A stretch of 64,000 nucleotides of DNA. It comes from Erinaceus europaeus (lineage: Eukaryota > Chordata > Mammalia > Eulipotyphla > Erinaceidae). Under the pieces are notes generated by a model. That model saw only the letters and a program-made list of their open reading frames with translations, was not told where the DNA came from and made no database searches. The position numbers and the translations under genes are program-made. Shown here one piece after another: positions 1 through 11,487 of the stretch (its first letter is position 1; each line of letters starts with the position of its first letter). The stretch covers positions 77,469,096 through 77,533,095 of the forward strand of contig NC_080177.1 of assembly GCF_950295315.1 (NCBI RefSeq). Direction: 5' to 3'.

Positions 1-165
1 GGCCGGGATCCTGCCTCCCCTGCCTTAGTCATCCTGGGCTCCTGACTTCCTCCAGGTGAGTGTCTGTTTACTCCTGGAACAGAGAGTCACCTGACAGCCA
101 GTCTTCTGCCATTTTCTTTGGGTCACTTGCCTCCAGACCCAGCTTCTCCCAGCAACAGAAGAGAG

Positions 166-363
166 GGTAGGGAAGGTAGCATAATTGTTATGCAGAAGAT
201 TCCCATGCCTGAGACACCAAAGGTCCCAGGTTCAATCCCGCATACCACCATAAGCCAGAGCTGAGCTGTGCTCTGGTTTTCTCTCTGTGTGTCTTTTTTT
301 CTGTATCCCTCTCATTAAAAATAAATTCAAAAAAATGTTTTAAAGTATTTAAAAAAAAAAAAA
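166..363 (+). mobile_element. SINE-C
   Basis: Head GGTAGCATAATTGTTATGCA, B-box-like GGTTCAATCCCG, CATAAGCCAGAGCTGAG, then a CT-rich part and A-tail. Confidence 0.8.
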
Positions 364-3011
364 GAGAGCGAGGGAAGTGTTGTGGAATAGTGAACAGCTG
401 GGAGGATCAAAGCTGCCTGGAGGAATAGACTTTGAAGAAAGGGCAGCTTGTTAAGAGCTTCTAGGCAGAGGGACAAGTCAGGGAACTCTCTGAGGTCACC
501 TATTTCTTGTGTGAGTCTCTAACCCTGGTACCAGCCAACTAGCATTTGATTTGGTGCATGTTTCCATGAACTGGGAACTCTCTGTGCCTTGTCTGCTGTG
601 GTTCCTCAGAGGCTGGCTTGCAGCCAGTACTCAGCAAAGACATGTTGTGTGTTGAATGGGAGGAAGGGCAGAGGGCTGACGTGCAGGGCTGCAGAGGCTG
701 TGGCAGGGGGAAGAGACCAGAGGCAGGTAGAGCATGTTAAAGGAGGCTCTGGTGAGTGCCCACCTCTGTCTCTTGGGCCCAAGGAACACAGCCTAGCCCT
801 TGACCTACTGGAGCCAAGCCTTTCCAGAGGAGCAACATCTGGTGGCATGAACCCCTTTAGGGTATAGAGAGAGTTGTGAGAAGACCAAGGGCCCCCCTGT
901 TGGCCTGGTCCCTTGAGACACTGTCTAAGGTACTTAGGGGCCTGACTGCAGAGACATTTGCTGCATCTCTTGCCAGCCCAACCCCCCAGCACCACCCCCA
1001 CCCTGGGATTCTCAGATCCTGTTGGAAGGGGTTTTCCTGGGCTGACTGTCATCATCTTACTAGGAAAAAGGCGGCTGCTTTCTCCAGTGTGGGATAAAGC
1101 TTTCGTGGCTTTACTTGGGCCTCTATGATCTGTGCCTTGCTGACCCCCAGCCCCAGTGAAGCAGCCTGGGAAGCCTGGCTTCTGTTTGCAGCCTGGCTTC
1201 CTGTGGATATCCAGGGGAGTTCTGGGGGTTGGCAGAAGGGAATGGTTATGGTAGGTGTCCAGATGTAGCTCTGAGAGTACCTTGTAAGACAGGGAAAGGA
1301 CAAACACATTCCCTTAGAAGTGTCTGGGTGTTGACATTTTCTGGTCAGAGCCCAAACTGCCATCAGCTTGAACCCTGGTGAGACCTTAGAGCCTGACCAG
1401 CTCGGTGGCTGAGACCCCTGGGGCTTCTGACTCCCTGGCCGCTTGGGCATCTGTGTTTCAGAACTGAAGGTCAGTGTGGGGGCTGTCTAGGCTGGGAAGG
1501 AACAGATCATAAGGCCTGCATGACCGATCCCCCAGGGTAAGTGACACTGGTAAGGAGGCAGGCTCTCCTCTCTGTCACTGGAGTCTCCTTCCATATTAGT
1601 CTGCAAACCCCTTAAGAACAGGACTTACATGTATAGTGGTTTGGAGAAATAGGGCCCTTTTGCCTGGGGGTTAACTCCCGGTTAGCAGGGGGGTTATAGC
1701 ATCGTGAATGGTTGTGTTGTGTGCCAAGGGAAGGTTTCTTTTCAGGCCTGAGAAACTCCAGCTAGCAGGAGATGGTAGCTCTAGGCCATTTACCCAGTCT
1801 GATTGTAGCCAACGGCTCCCAGGAGAACTTTCCAGCACACGAGCCTGGACTGGAGAATCCAGCTGAGTTTCTCTGGGGAGGACCCTTTATCACTGCCCTC
1901 TTGGCACTAGCCAGCCACCTTAGTGTCCTGGGGCTCCTTGCTGCCACATTTGGGCACGAGGTGAACAGTCTCTGGCTGTGGTCCTGGTAGCAGTGGGAAG
2001 CCTTAGGGGACCCTTTGAGACAGTGGTCTCTGGTCAGGCTGGCACGTCTCCAACTGGCCTGTGTGTGTGGTGCCGAGCAGTGAGCAACAGTCAAGGTGCA
2101 GGTGGTTGTGTGCCCAGGGTTGAAGAAGGGTTTGTGTTTAGCCCAGTGGAAACAGACCTGGGGCCACTGTTGGGGCTGGGGGTGGGATTAGGAGACTCCC
2201 CTCTTCACGTCTCAGCAGCTCAAGAGGCTGGTGTGCACCAGGAGGAGACTGGAAATCAGGCCTGGCTGGGAGCCCAGGGTGTCAGCCTGGCCATGAGGAG
2301 TGCCTGTGTCTAGTCATGCTCTGGTCCGCCTAGAGCATCCTGAGCCTGGGGCCAAGGTGCGACAGGCTACCACCTCTGCCTCATGGAGTTTGCTGTCTCC
2401 CAGGGACAGAGAGCCAGGCAACTGGAGTTTGGGGTGCCAAGCACTAGGGTGGTGTCCAGAAGATGTGAGGGACTCTTGTGGCTCCTGGCTCAGCCTCGGA
2501 ACCGGTGGGGAAGACTCGTCAGAGAAAATAGTGTCAGAGTCCTAAGGAAGACTTAACTGGATGGAAAGAGTGGGAAGGTGTCCCAGACCTGTAAATAAAG
2601 CAGGAACAGCATGTTGGATGCCCAGGGTGACTCCAACACAGAGTGTTGACAGAGGTAGCCAGAGTCAAAGTCTGCAGGGACTTGTGGGCAGGGGAGGAAG
2701 TTTAGACTTTGTCCCAAGGTAGCCTTTTCGATGCTCAGGGACCCGACAGGCCTGCAGATTCAGATTTACTTGTTGGATGTCACAGTCAGGTTTACGTTGC
2801 CTTGGGTGGAGGAGCCTCCCTTCTAATGCTGACTGTAAAGGGCCTGTGGAGGTCTAGGAGGAGAGCCAGACCCTGGAGTATAAGCCCAAAGGTCTGGGGC
2901 CCTCCCACTCGCTCTCATCCCCAGGTCATTGCTGTGACCCTGTGGCTACCAGGCCAGCTTGGGCAACTCTTCCATGGTCTGTGTAACCTTAAGTCATAAT
3001 TGCCTTTTTCC
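364..3011. other. Unique sequence upstream of MIDEAS coding exons
   Basis: I recognise no exon, repeat or RNA gene here. Open frames present are short, overlap on both strands and lack domain signatures. It is probably 5' intronic or upstream flank of MIDEAS. Confidence 0.5.
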
Positions 3012-3141
3012 GTTTCCCTCCCCCCACCCCCAGCACTGCTTAGCTCTAGCTTTTGTGGTGTGGAGGATTGAACCTAGCACTTAGGAGCTTCAGGCATGAA
3101 AGTCTTTTTGTGTTGCCATTATACTGTCTCTCCAACCCAGC
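3012..3141 (-). mobile_element. SINE-C
   Basis: Reverse-complement C head: AGCACTGCTTAGCTCTAGCT, GATTGAACC, TTCAGGCATGAAAGTC. Confidence 0.75.
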
Positions 3142-3871
3142 AGGCAGCCAGAGCCAGTGCCATCTTGTGAGTGGGCCCTCTTGGTAGCCATGGCCTGCCT
3201 GACCCACTGGCCTGTGATGAGGATTTACTAAACTTGCCCAGCGAATAGTGGATTTAGGACTGGGCTGCTAGTGGCAGCAGGGGGGCAGTCAGGATTAGAG
3301 GCGCTGGCCTTGCAGGGCATAGGAATCACCCCTATCGGCACAGAGCCCCCCAGAGCTTTCCCAGTGCCTTCCCTTATGTATCCGCACAGCAAATCCGTGG
3401 GTCCAACACTGTCTTTGTTCCTCGGTGCGTGCTGCTCCTTTTCCCACCATCCAGCCTCCCAAAAGCCTCTCAAGGGCCCAGCCACGGACCTCAAACCCCC
3501 CCACCTTGTCTTCTGCCCACGGGGATCCATGGATGAGTCTGGTCAGCAGTGAGGAGCAGTGGGAGGGGAAGCTGAAGAGAGCTCAGCAGACAGACACACA
3601 CATTGATAAGAGGAGGTTGCAGTCTGTCTGGGGCCCCTTGGTGACTGTGGGTTTCCATTGCAGTGTTCCTGTATCCGTGCTCAGAGCCCCAGCACCTGGC
3701 CCCAGACGGGTGCTGCCTGCCTGGGGTTCCTCCTCACAAAGGGACTGGCCCACAGATGGGCAGCCTTCAAAAAAGATGGCTTCCTTCCTTTTCCTCACTG
3801 TGAGGAAGGCCAGACTGGCTTCCCTCTGGAGAAGGATTGAGGCAGGAGAAACAGGAGGAAGTGGCTAGGCT

Positions 3872-4310
3872 TGCCCAGGGCTACAGACAGTGAGGCATGA
3901 GTGGGGTAAGAGCTGGACACCCCAGTGGCAGCCACCAGAGCTGAGCTGGCAGGGGTGGGCTTGCAGGAGTCCAGAGTCCAGACCAAAAGGAAGTCCCATG
4001 TGACCTGTGCAGCCTGGAACCTCCCTGCAGTGGACTCTCCTGCTGCCTGCTTCTCTGTGGTGAGGCCTCTTCCCACTATGCCGGTAGAACTGAGGGCCTC
4101 TGCTGGGAGAGGTAGAACTGGGGAGAAGGTTGACCTGCAATATCTCAGGTAGGACTGAGGGGCTTTCTAGTGCTGAGGGAAGAAAAGCCATTCAGAAAAA
4201 TCTTAGCTCTGTGGTGGGCAGCGTGCTGTGGGAGGAAGGTATCTTCGTGGAATTCTGGGGCAGAAGGAATAAGAATCTGAGAGGTGGACGTTCTCTGTAG
4301 TTCTCTCCTG
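3872..4310 (+). repeat. Local direct repeat, copy 1
   Basis: The segment with AGCCACCAGAGCTGAGCTGG recurs in diverged form at 5540-5780. Patches of similarity extend to the GTAGTTCTC at about 4300. Confidence 0.7.
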
Positions 4311-4375
4311 GCTCTGCAGTCTAATTACCCTTTTACTGTTCTCTCCTGACTCTGCAGTCTAATTACCCTTTTACT
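4300..4375 (+). repeat. 38-bp tandem duplication
   Basis: Units 4300-4337 and 4338-4375 differ by one base. Confidence 0.95.
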
Positions 4376-4750
4376 AACAGGCAGTTTAGTTGCTTAGCCC
4401 CTCTGAACCTCACCTGCAAAATGGAACTTGCTGGTGTCTCTTCTCTGAGAGGGACAGGGAAGCTTCTGGGTGATTCAGCTTCCCAGCACTGGCCCTCTTG
4501 ACTTCACCTGAGCAACCCCCCCCCCCCCCAGCTTCTGAGGCTTCTTTATGGGATGAGGCTGGGAGTCTGTCTAGCTGAGCCCAGCCCCTCAGATCTGATT
4601 GCTCATCTGCAGTAAGTTAGCCGGGAACCCAGGAACAGACCCCAACCCTCCCTCTGCTCCACTTCTCACCCCTCCTGGCAACCCTTCATCTGGAGAGCAT
4701 TACCACATGCACCCCCAGCTCATCTGCCATGTGGGCCTCCCTTCCTCCAC

Positions 4751-4760
4751 GCGCGCGTGC

Positions 4761-4806
<46 letters not shown>
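4751..4806 (+). repeat. (GT)n microsatellite with GCGC-rich head
   Basis: Alternating CGCGCGTGCGTGCG runs into about 22 GT units. Confidence 0.95.
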
Positions 4807-4807
<1 letters not shown>

Positions 4808-5539
4808 GGGAAGCTACAGAGCTGTGATGGGGTCCCCCATCATAGATAGGGGGTGGGTTGTGGTGAGACCCCCAGGGACTCCCTCCCGCCTTGTGGGGGT
4901 GGGGAGGGGAGGGGCACCAGCTTCTAGTCATTCCTGCTGATCTGAGAGGCCTCCGAGGGGCCCCTGCAGTACCACACTACTCCCCCCCCGCCCCCCCCCC
5001 CCCGTGTTATTTTCGATCCAGGGGCTGGCTTTGAGGAGTCTGCTTTGAATTGGGCTGAGCTGTCAGGAAATGAGAGTTCAAAAGCAAGAAAAAAAGGGAG
5101 TTGGTGACCAAGGTTTCCTGCAACCCCGAGCTTTCTGCATGTCTAAACCCTTCCCTCCTGCAGGAGGCTAGTTTCCCACCCTCCTTCCCTCCCCTGTGTG
5201 AGCACAAAGGGAAGGAGACTCTCACTCATTTCAGGGCCAGAGCTGAGGAAGGAAATGGAGGAGGAAGTTCCTCCCCTTCGTGAGTCACTGCAGCTCAGGG
5301 AGGGGAAGGGCTGGGGAGCTGCGGAAGCCTGTGGAGAAGCGATAGCACAGAGCTCCCCAGCACCCCGTCTCCCTGGGGCCAGGGTCACCGCTGGGTGTAG
5401 CCAGGGCTTCATGTGGAGAGCCTGTCAGTCCTGCCCAGCCCCAGCCCTCTGCTCTCAGTGGTCCCCTGGGGAGTGCCCAATGACCTGAGCCTCCCTAGGC
5501 AGCTCTCTGCTGTGCCCTCTCCCCTCTCCTCATCCCTGC

Positions 5540-5780
5540 ATTGCCCAGAGTTGCAAGAGCTGGACACCACAGTAGCAGCCACCAGAGCTGAACTGGCAAG
5601 GGTGGACTTGCAGGAGCCCCAGTCCAGGCCCAGAAGGAGTGCTGAGATGACCAGTGCAGCCTGAGGGCTTCTCTGGCTGCCCTTCTCCGAGGAAGGCCCT
5701 CCCCCCCCCCCATTACACTGGCCCAGGAGCAGAATTTGGGGGCAGAAGAGAAGGGAACCCTGTAGTTCTCACATCTTCCA
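5540..5780 (+). repeat. Local direct repeat, copy 2
   Basis: Diverged copy of 3872-4310, clearest over AAGAGCTGGACACCACAGTA and the following 100 bp. Confidence 0.7.
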
Positions 5781-5826
5781 GCTTCCCAGGCAGGAAACAA
5801 ACACATTCCTCTTAGAAAATGTTGTG

Positions 5827-6173
5827 TTTTTTTTTTTTTTTTGCCTCCAGGGTTATTGCTGGGGCTCGGTGCCTGCACCATGAATCCACTGCTCCTGGAG
5901 GCCATTTCCCCCCCTTTTGTTGCCCTTATTGTTGTAGCCTTGTTGTGGTTATTATTGTTATTGTTGATGTCATTTGTTGTTGGATAGGACGGACAGAAAT
6001 GGAGAGAGGAGGGGAAGATAGAGAGAAAGACCAGACACCTGCAGACCTGCTTCACCACCTGTGAAGCGACTCCCCTGCTGGTGGAGAGGCGGGGGCTCGA
6101 ACCCGGGTCCTTACACCAGTCCTTGCACTTTGCACCAGGTATGCTTAATCCGCTGCACTACTGCCCGACCCCC
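5827..6173 (-). mobile_element. SINE-A with 3' module
   Basis: Starts with a T-run, then GCCTCCAGGGTTATTGCTGG (3' module), the GTT/ATT-rich part, the CT-rich middle and a tRNA-like head with B box GGGGGCTCGAACCCGGG, ending CTGCCCGACC. Confidence 0.9.
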
Positions 6174-6359
6174 ATAAAAAGTGTTTTTAAAAGCATGCAC
6201 ATTGTGCGTGAGAAATAGCTCTCTTGGACAGTGTGCCGCTCTGTCATGTGCTTGATCCAGGATCATGTTAAAAAAAAAAAAGCATATACACCATACATGT
6301 AAAACATCGCTGACTTGCAAGTAGGAGAAATGCATCTAACCTATAAAATACCTGTTTTG

Positions 6360-6551
6360 GAGGCTAGGCAGTGGCACACCTGGTTAAGCACATAAGAACC
6401 CAGGTTTAAGCCCCCAGTCCCCACCTGCAGGGGGAAAGCTTCACGAGTGGTGATGCAGGGCTACAGGTGTCTCTCTGTCTCCCTCTCTATCTCCCCCTCT
6501 AAGTTTCTCTTTGTCTCTAATAGATAAGTTAATTAATTAAATAAAATAAAT
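6360..6551 (+). mobile_element. SINE-B
   Basis: GGCAGTGGCACACCTGGTTA head, CCCCACCTGCAGGGGGAAAG, TCTCTCTGTCTCC-rich middle and an AAT-rich tail. Confidence 0.85.
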
Positions 6552-6596
6552 ATGGGTCTTGATTCTATTCTGCAAGCAGGAAAGAGAGCAGCCTGA

Positions 6597-6830
6597 TTTT
6601 TTTTCCTCCAGGGTTATTCGAATCCACTGCTCCTGGAGGCTTTTTTTTTGTCCTAGTTGTTTATCATTGTTGTTGTTATTATTGTTGTTATTGCTGTCAT
6701 TGTTGTTGGATAGGACAGAGAGAAATGGAGAGAGGAGGGAGAGAGAAAGACACCTGCAGCCTGTGAATTGACTTCCCTGCAGGTGGGGAACCGGGGGCTG
6801 TTTTTTTGTTGTTTGTTTGTTTGTTTGTTT
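6597..6830 (-). mobile_element. SINE-A, head-truncated, followed by (TTTG)n
   Basis: 3' module and CT-rich part end at GGGAACCGGGGGCTG; the rest of the head is missing and a TTTG run follows. Confidence 0.75.
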
Positions 6831-6993
6831 CATCAAGTTAAAAGCAAACAGTGCTTCAGTTATACCATGGCACAGAGAAACCTCTCAGACCTGAGCTTTA
6901 GCAATCAGCACCCTCTCTACAGCTGGTGACACACTTCCCTTGCTGGGGATGCCGGCAACTCTATGGCAGGTGGCTGGGGACTATGACCAGCTA

Positions 6994-7063
6994 CGAGGTG
7001 ATCCTGCCTCCAGCCTGCTGGGGCTGTCCGAGGTGATCCTGCCTCCAGCCTGCTGGGGCTGTC
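6994..7063 (+). repeat. Perfect 35-bp tandem duplication
   Basis: 6994-7028 and 7029-7063 are identical. Confidence 0.97.
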
Positions 7064-7335
7064 CGACAGGTTCTGTGCTAGTTTGGGGAAGACTTGCCCA
7101 CAGCTCCTCCCAGGGGTGGGACTAGAATTGCACATTCCCTTCTGGGGCCTGACCTGTGTCCTGGTGATGCTAGAGAGGTTCCTGACCCCCAGGGCTGCAT
7201 GGGTAGGGAAGACCCTGTTCTCTCTGCTTCCTGTGTATAAGGGATGCTGAGAGCAGCCGAGCAGGCATCGGCGAGACAAAGCTCCTTCTGGGTCTGGCGG
7301 GGAGGCTGCTGCGTGAAGAAGTGGGAGAGGAGGGG

Positions 7336-7630
7336 GCCAGGTGGTGGCACACGTAGCACTAAGCAGAAGGGCCCACGCAAGGATCCAGGTTCGAGCCACG
7401 GGCTCCCCACCTGCAGGAGGGTTGCTTCGATACTTCACAAGTGGTGAAGCAGGTCTGCAAACAAGCGTCCTTATCTCTCTCCCTCTCTATCCCCCCCCCC
7501 CATCTCTCTTAATTTCTCTCTTGTCTTATCCAATAAAATGCGAAAGATGGCTGCCAGGAGCCGTGGATTTGCAGTGCTGTCACCAAGCCCCAGTGATAAC
7601 CCTGGAAAGCAAAATAAATAAATAAAAAAG
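7336..7630 (+). mobile_element. SINE-B head with A-type 3' module
   Basis: CCAGGTGGTGGCACACGTAG head. After the CT-rich middle it carries GTGGATTTGCAGTGCTGTCA and ATAACCCTGGAAAGC, then an AATA tail. Confidence 0.8.
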
Positions 7631-7825
7631 AGAGGACTGCCAGGCCTACACGAAGAAGGAATCACAACTGGCCATTGTCACCCCTTTCCTGTCCTCACTA
7701 CAGGGGTTCGGGCTGGACTCCCCTTGCTCCCTTGGAAAGTGCAGTGTGCAAATTACACAACCAGATGCAGCGGGCCCAGAGATGTACCTGCAGGACAAAG
7801 TAATGGGAAGGGAACCGAGCAGCCC

Positions 7826-7960
7826 CAGGGCCTGAAAGATAGCTCACTGGGTAGGGTGCCAGTCCTGTTCTGCATGCCACCAGGTTTTGAGCACTGTCAC
7901 CACATAGGAGGTGCTGTGGCACTAAGGGAAGCTGTGAGGCTAGGCTGTCTCTCTCTGAAG
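7826..7960 (+). mobile_element. SINE-E (diverged)
   Basis: AAGATAGCTCACTGGGTAGG head with GCATGCCACCAGGTTTTGAG; no clear tail. Confidence 0.4.
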
Positions 7961-8167
7961 GAGAAAACGGGCCAGAGTCCCAGCTTGCCTGGGAGCTGCT
8001 GCTGCCTTCTGGAAGCTTCCCCAAGGCACAGACTCCTACTTCTCCAATGGCTCAGTGGCCTTGGCTGGTGGATTAGAGAGCCCGGAAGGCCCCACTATCC
8101 CGCTGTGCAGACACACGGGTCACTCAGGGAGGATATGGCTCACGCTGTTTTGTTCTCCCATCTGCAG

Positions 8168-8405
8168 GCTCTCGGTGGAACATAATGAGCTGGGAAGGGT
8201 AGGCGCCTCTCCAACAAGAGGAAGGAAGAGCCAGCAGCTCCCCCCTCCGTGTGCACGACTGCATCCTTCAGCATCTTCCTCTGTCTCTTCTCTGCCCCTA
8301 CTGGCTTCTGGACTGGCACCAAGCTTCCAGCAGGACCTTCCTCCAGGGCATGGGCAACTGGTGACACAGGTCTCACAGCTGCCCCCACCCCCCACTGGTC
8401 ACGCC
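8168..8405 (+). other. MIDEAS: MIDEAS 5' UTR part of the first coding exon
   Basis: A pyrimidine tract and CTGCAG acceptor end at 8167, so the first coding exon probably starts at 8168. The leader has no stop in the MIDEAS frame, but the recognised N-terminus (MNLQAQPK) begins at 8406, which is why that start was chosen. Noncoding first exons further upstream could not be identified. Confidence 0.55.
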
Positions 8406-9170
8406 ATGAACCTCCAGGCCCAGCCCAAGGCTCAAAACAAGCGGAAGCGTTGCCTCTTTGGGGACCAGGATCCAGCCCCCAAGGAGCAGCAGCTCCCAGC
8501 TCTGCAGGCTCCCCAGCAGCCCCAAGCCCCACCACAGTCCACCAGAGTGAAGGAGGAGCCTTACTTTGGGCACGAGGGGCCGACGGGGGCCGCCCCTGCT
8601 TCCCAGCCTGTGGACCTGCCCCCTTCCAGCCTGGCCCTGCTGAACTCTGTAGTGTATGGGTCTGAGCGGACCACAGCAGCTATGCTGTCCCAAACAGTGG
8701 GCACCGTCAAGTGGCCCAACGCTGTGATGGCCCCCGGGCGGGGCCCAGAGCGTGGGGCCGGGGGAGGTGTCAATGACAGTGGGTGGCAGCAGCAGCCAGG
8801 CCAGCCTCCACCCCACTCCACATGGAGCCGCCATAGCCTGCCCCTCTACAGCGGACCCAAGGGGAACCCTCACCCTGCCATCGGGGTCTCCACGTACTAT
8901 GGCCACCCTGAGGCGCTGAAGCGGGAGAAAGGAGGGGGGCCACAGGTGGACCGCTATGGAAACGCAGTGCGACCAGTGATGTCTCAGAAGCTGCAGCTGG
9001 AAGTGGGGCAGCCCCAGGCACCCCTGAACTCCTTCCATGTGGCCAAGAAGCCGCCGAACCAGACACTGCCTCTGCAACCTTTTCAGTTAGCGTTCGGCCA
9101 CCAGGTGAACCGGCAGGTGTTCCGGCAGGGCCCACCGGCCCCCAACCCTGTTGCAGCCTTCGCCACACAG

Positions 9171-9208
<38 letters not shown>

Positions 9209-9878
9209 GCCTCAGGCAACTCTGCCGCAGATGCAGCTCTTCGAGAACTTCTACCCCATGCAGCAGCCACCCTCTCAGCAGCCCCAGGACTTTGGTCTGC
9301 AGGCGGCAGGGCCTCTGGGGCAGCCCCACCTGACTCACCACAGCATGGCACCCTACTCCTTCCCCCCCAACCCTGACTTGAACCCAGAACTGCGAAAGGC
9401 CCTCCTGCAGGAGTCAGCCACACAGCCGGTGCTACCTCAGGGCCCGATCCCCTTCCCCCGCCGCTCCCGCCGCCTCTCTAAGGAGGGTGTCCTGCCCCCC
9501 ACCGTGCTGGATGGGGTTGGCGCCCAGCCTGGACAGGAGACTGCCAGCAACCTGTTCCTACACCACTGGCCCCCACAACAGGCACCGGCCGGCCCCCTGG
9601 GGCAGCCCCATCCCGAGGGCCTGGCGTTCTCCATGGAGCTGAGGGAGTCCCAGTTGTTATCTGATGGGGAGAGATTGGCACCCAATGGTCGGGAACGGGA
9701 GGTTTCTGCGTTGGGCAATGAGGAGGGTCTTCGGGCGGTGGGCACAGGGGACTGCGGGCAGGTGCTACGGGGTGGGGTGATCCAGAGCACGCGTCGGCGC
9801 CGCCGAGCATCCCAGGAAGCCAATTTGCTCACCTTGGCCCAGAAAGCAGTGGAGCTGGCCTCGCTGCAGAATGTAAAG
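8406..9878 (+). CDS. MIDEAS: MIDEAS coding exon 1 (residues 1-491)
   Basis: This large exon starts at the conserved MNLQAQPK N-terminus and ends at a GTGAGTG donor in phase 0. It encodes the low-complexity Pro/Gln-rich half, a basic KRKR cluster near the N-terminus, and a polyglutamine run (residues 257-267, uninterrupted CAG at 9174-9206). A basic FPRRSRRLS motif and a basic STRRRRRAS motif follow; both are plausible nuclear-localisation or DNA-contact segments, though this is inference. No catalytic motif is expected in this part. Confidence 0.95.
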
Positions 9879-11447
9879 GTGAGTGAGCCTGGCGTGGGGT
9901 GGGGCAAGCTGTCTGGGGCCTAGGGAGGGCCGTGACCTGCAAGGACAGTACTCTTGAATCATGGAAACCGTATTTATTTCCATGTGCCAGGAATCTCCAC
10001 ATAGATGCGTCCACAGCCAGAAAGAAAGTGGGCTTCACGCACACAAGGCCGAGGACAGGCCAGGGCATTCTGCCACCATGGGCTGGAGTCTTCACTGGGA
10101 TTTAAGGTGTGGGGGAGGTACAAGCCATGTCCAGATCCAGTACACTGGAAAATGAGGCCGTGTTATGGCCATGCAAGTGGTTCTGCTTGTCAGAATGCAC
10201 TGAGCTGTAATAAAAAACAGGTGCATTTTGTGGTATGTAAATTACACTGCAGTAAAGTTGATTGAAACAAGGACTCAGGGGAAAGAGGATGAACAGAATT
10301 CGGCCACTTGTGTCATCCTTGGAGTTTCCCAATCACAATCATTTGGCTTCAGATCTTTGAAGGGGCAGTCTGTCATGACTTCGCATGCTGGCAGAGCTGA
10401 GACCCAAGTGGGATTTCCACAAGGTTACAAAGCTGAGATTGAAGCCTGGTCTCTGGCTCCCAATAGCATCTGTCTCTTCACTAGCAGCCTGATCCCACCA
10501 CCATGGGCCTGGCCTTTGTACAAGACTGTGAATCCCTAGTGCCAATAGGAGTAACTACCTTAAACTGGGAGATCAGGACTCAAAATCTCAGAGCCAAAAA
10601 TTACTAGGTTTTTAGTGGTCCGGGAGGTGGCGCAGTGGATAAGGCATTGGGCTCTCGAGCATGAGGTCCTGAGATCAGTCCCCGGCAGCACATGTGAACC
10701 AGAGTGAAGTCTGGTTCTTTCTCTCTTTCCTATCACTTCTCATGAATCAATAGGTAAAAATTTTTTTTAGAAATTACTAGGTTTTGTTTATTTGTTTGCT
10801 TTTGTTTTTTTCCACCAGAACACTGCTCAGCTCTGGTTTATGGTGGTGCGGGGAATTGAACCTGGGAGGTCAGAGCCTCAGGCAAGAAAGTTGTTTGCAT
10901 AACCATTAAGCTGTCTCACTAGCCTTCCACTCCCTTCCTTTCTCCAGGAGACCAATGGCTCTGAGGAGAAGCGGAAAAGCGTGTTGGCCTCCACTACCAA
11001 ATGTGGGGTGGAGTTTTCTGAGTCTCCCTTGGCGGTCAAACGAGCTCGAGAGGACAGTGGGCTGGTGCCCCTTATCATCCCCGTGTCTGTGCCCGTGCGG
11101 ACGGCAGACCCCACAGAGGCGGCCCAAGCTGGAGGTGTGGACGAGCACGGGAACGGTCCCGGTCAGAACCCCACTGAGCACAAGCCATCAGTCATCGTCA
11201 CTCGCAGGCGGTCCACGCGGTTCCCAGGGACTGATGCCCCAGCTCAGGTAGGAGAGGACCCCCTTGCAAACACCCCCAGTGCCTGTGTGCCACTGGGGGC
11301 TGGACCCTGGGGAAAGGAGATGGGGGCAGTGTAGGAGGGACTCAGATGACCCGAGGGGACATTGTATTTTTCCAAACCAAACATGAGTGAGGGACATCGA
11401 CATAGTTTTTACCCAGATTTATTTATTTATTTATTTATTTATTTATT

Positions 11448-11487
<40 letters not shown>

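Noticed and set aside
606..1307. Minus-strand open frame of 233 codons
   Set aside because: No recognisable domain and overlapping frames on the other strand; looks like chance.
8055..8405. Longer MIDEAS start at 8055
   Set aside because: The frame is open, but a splice acceptor ends at 8167 and the conserved N-terminus begins at 8406.
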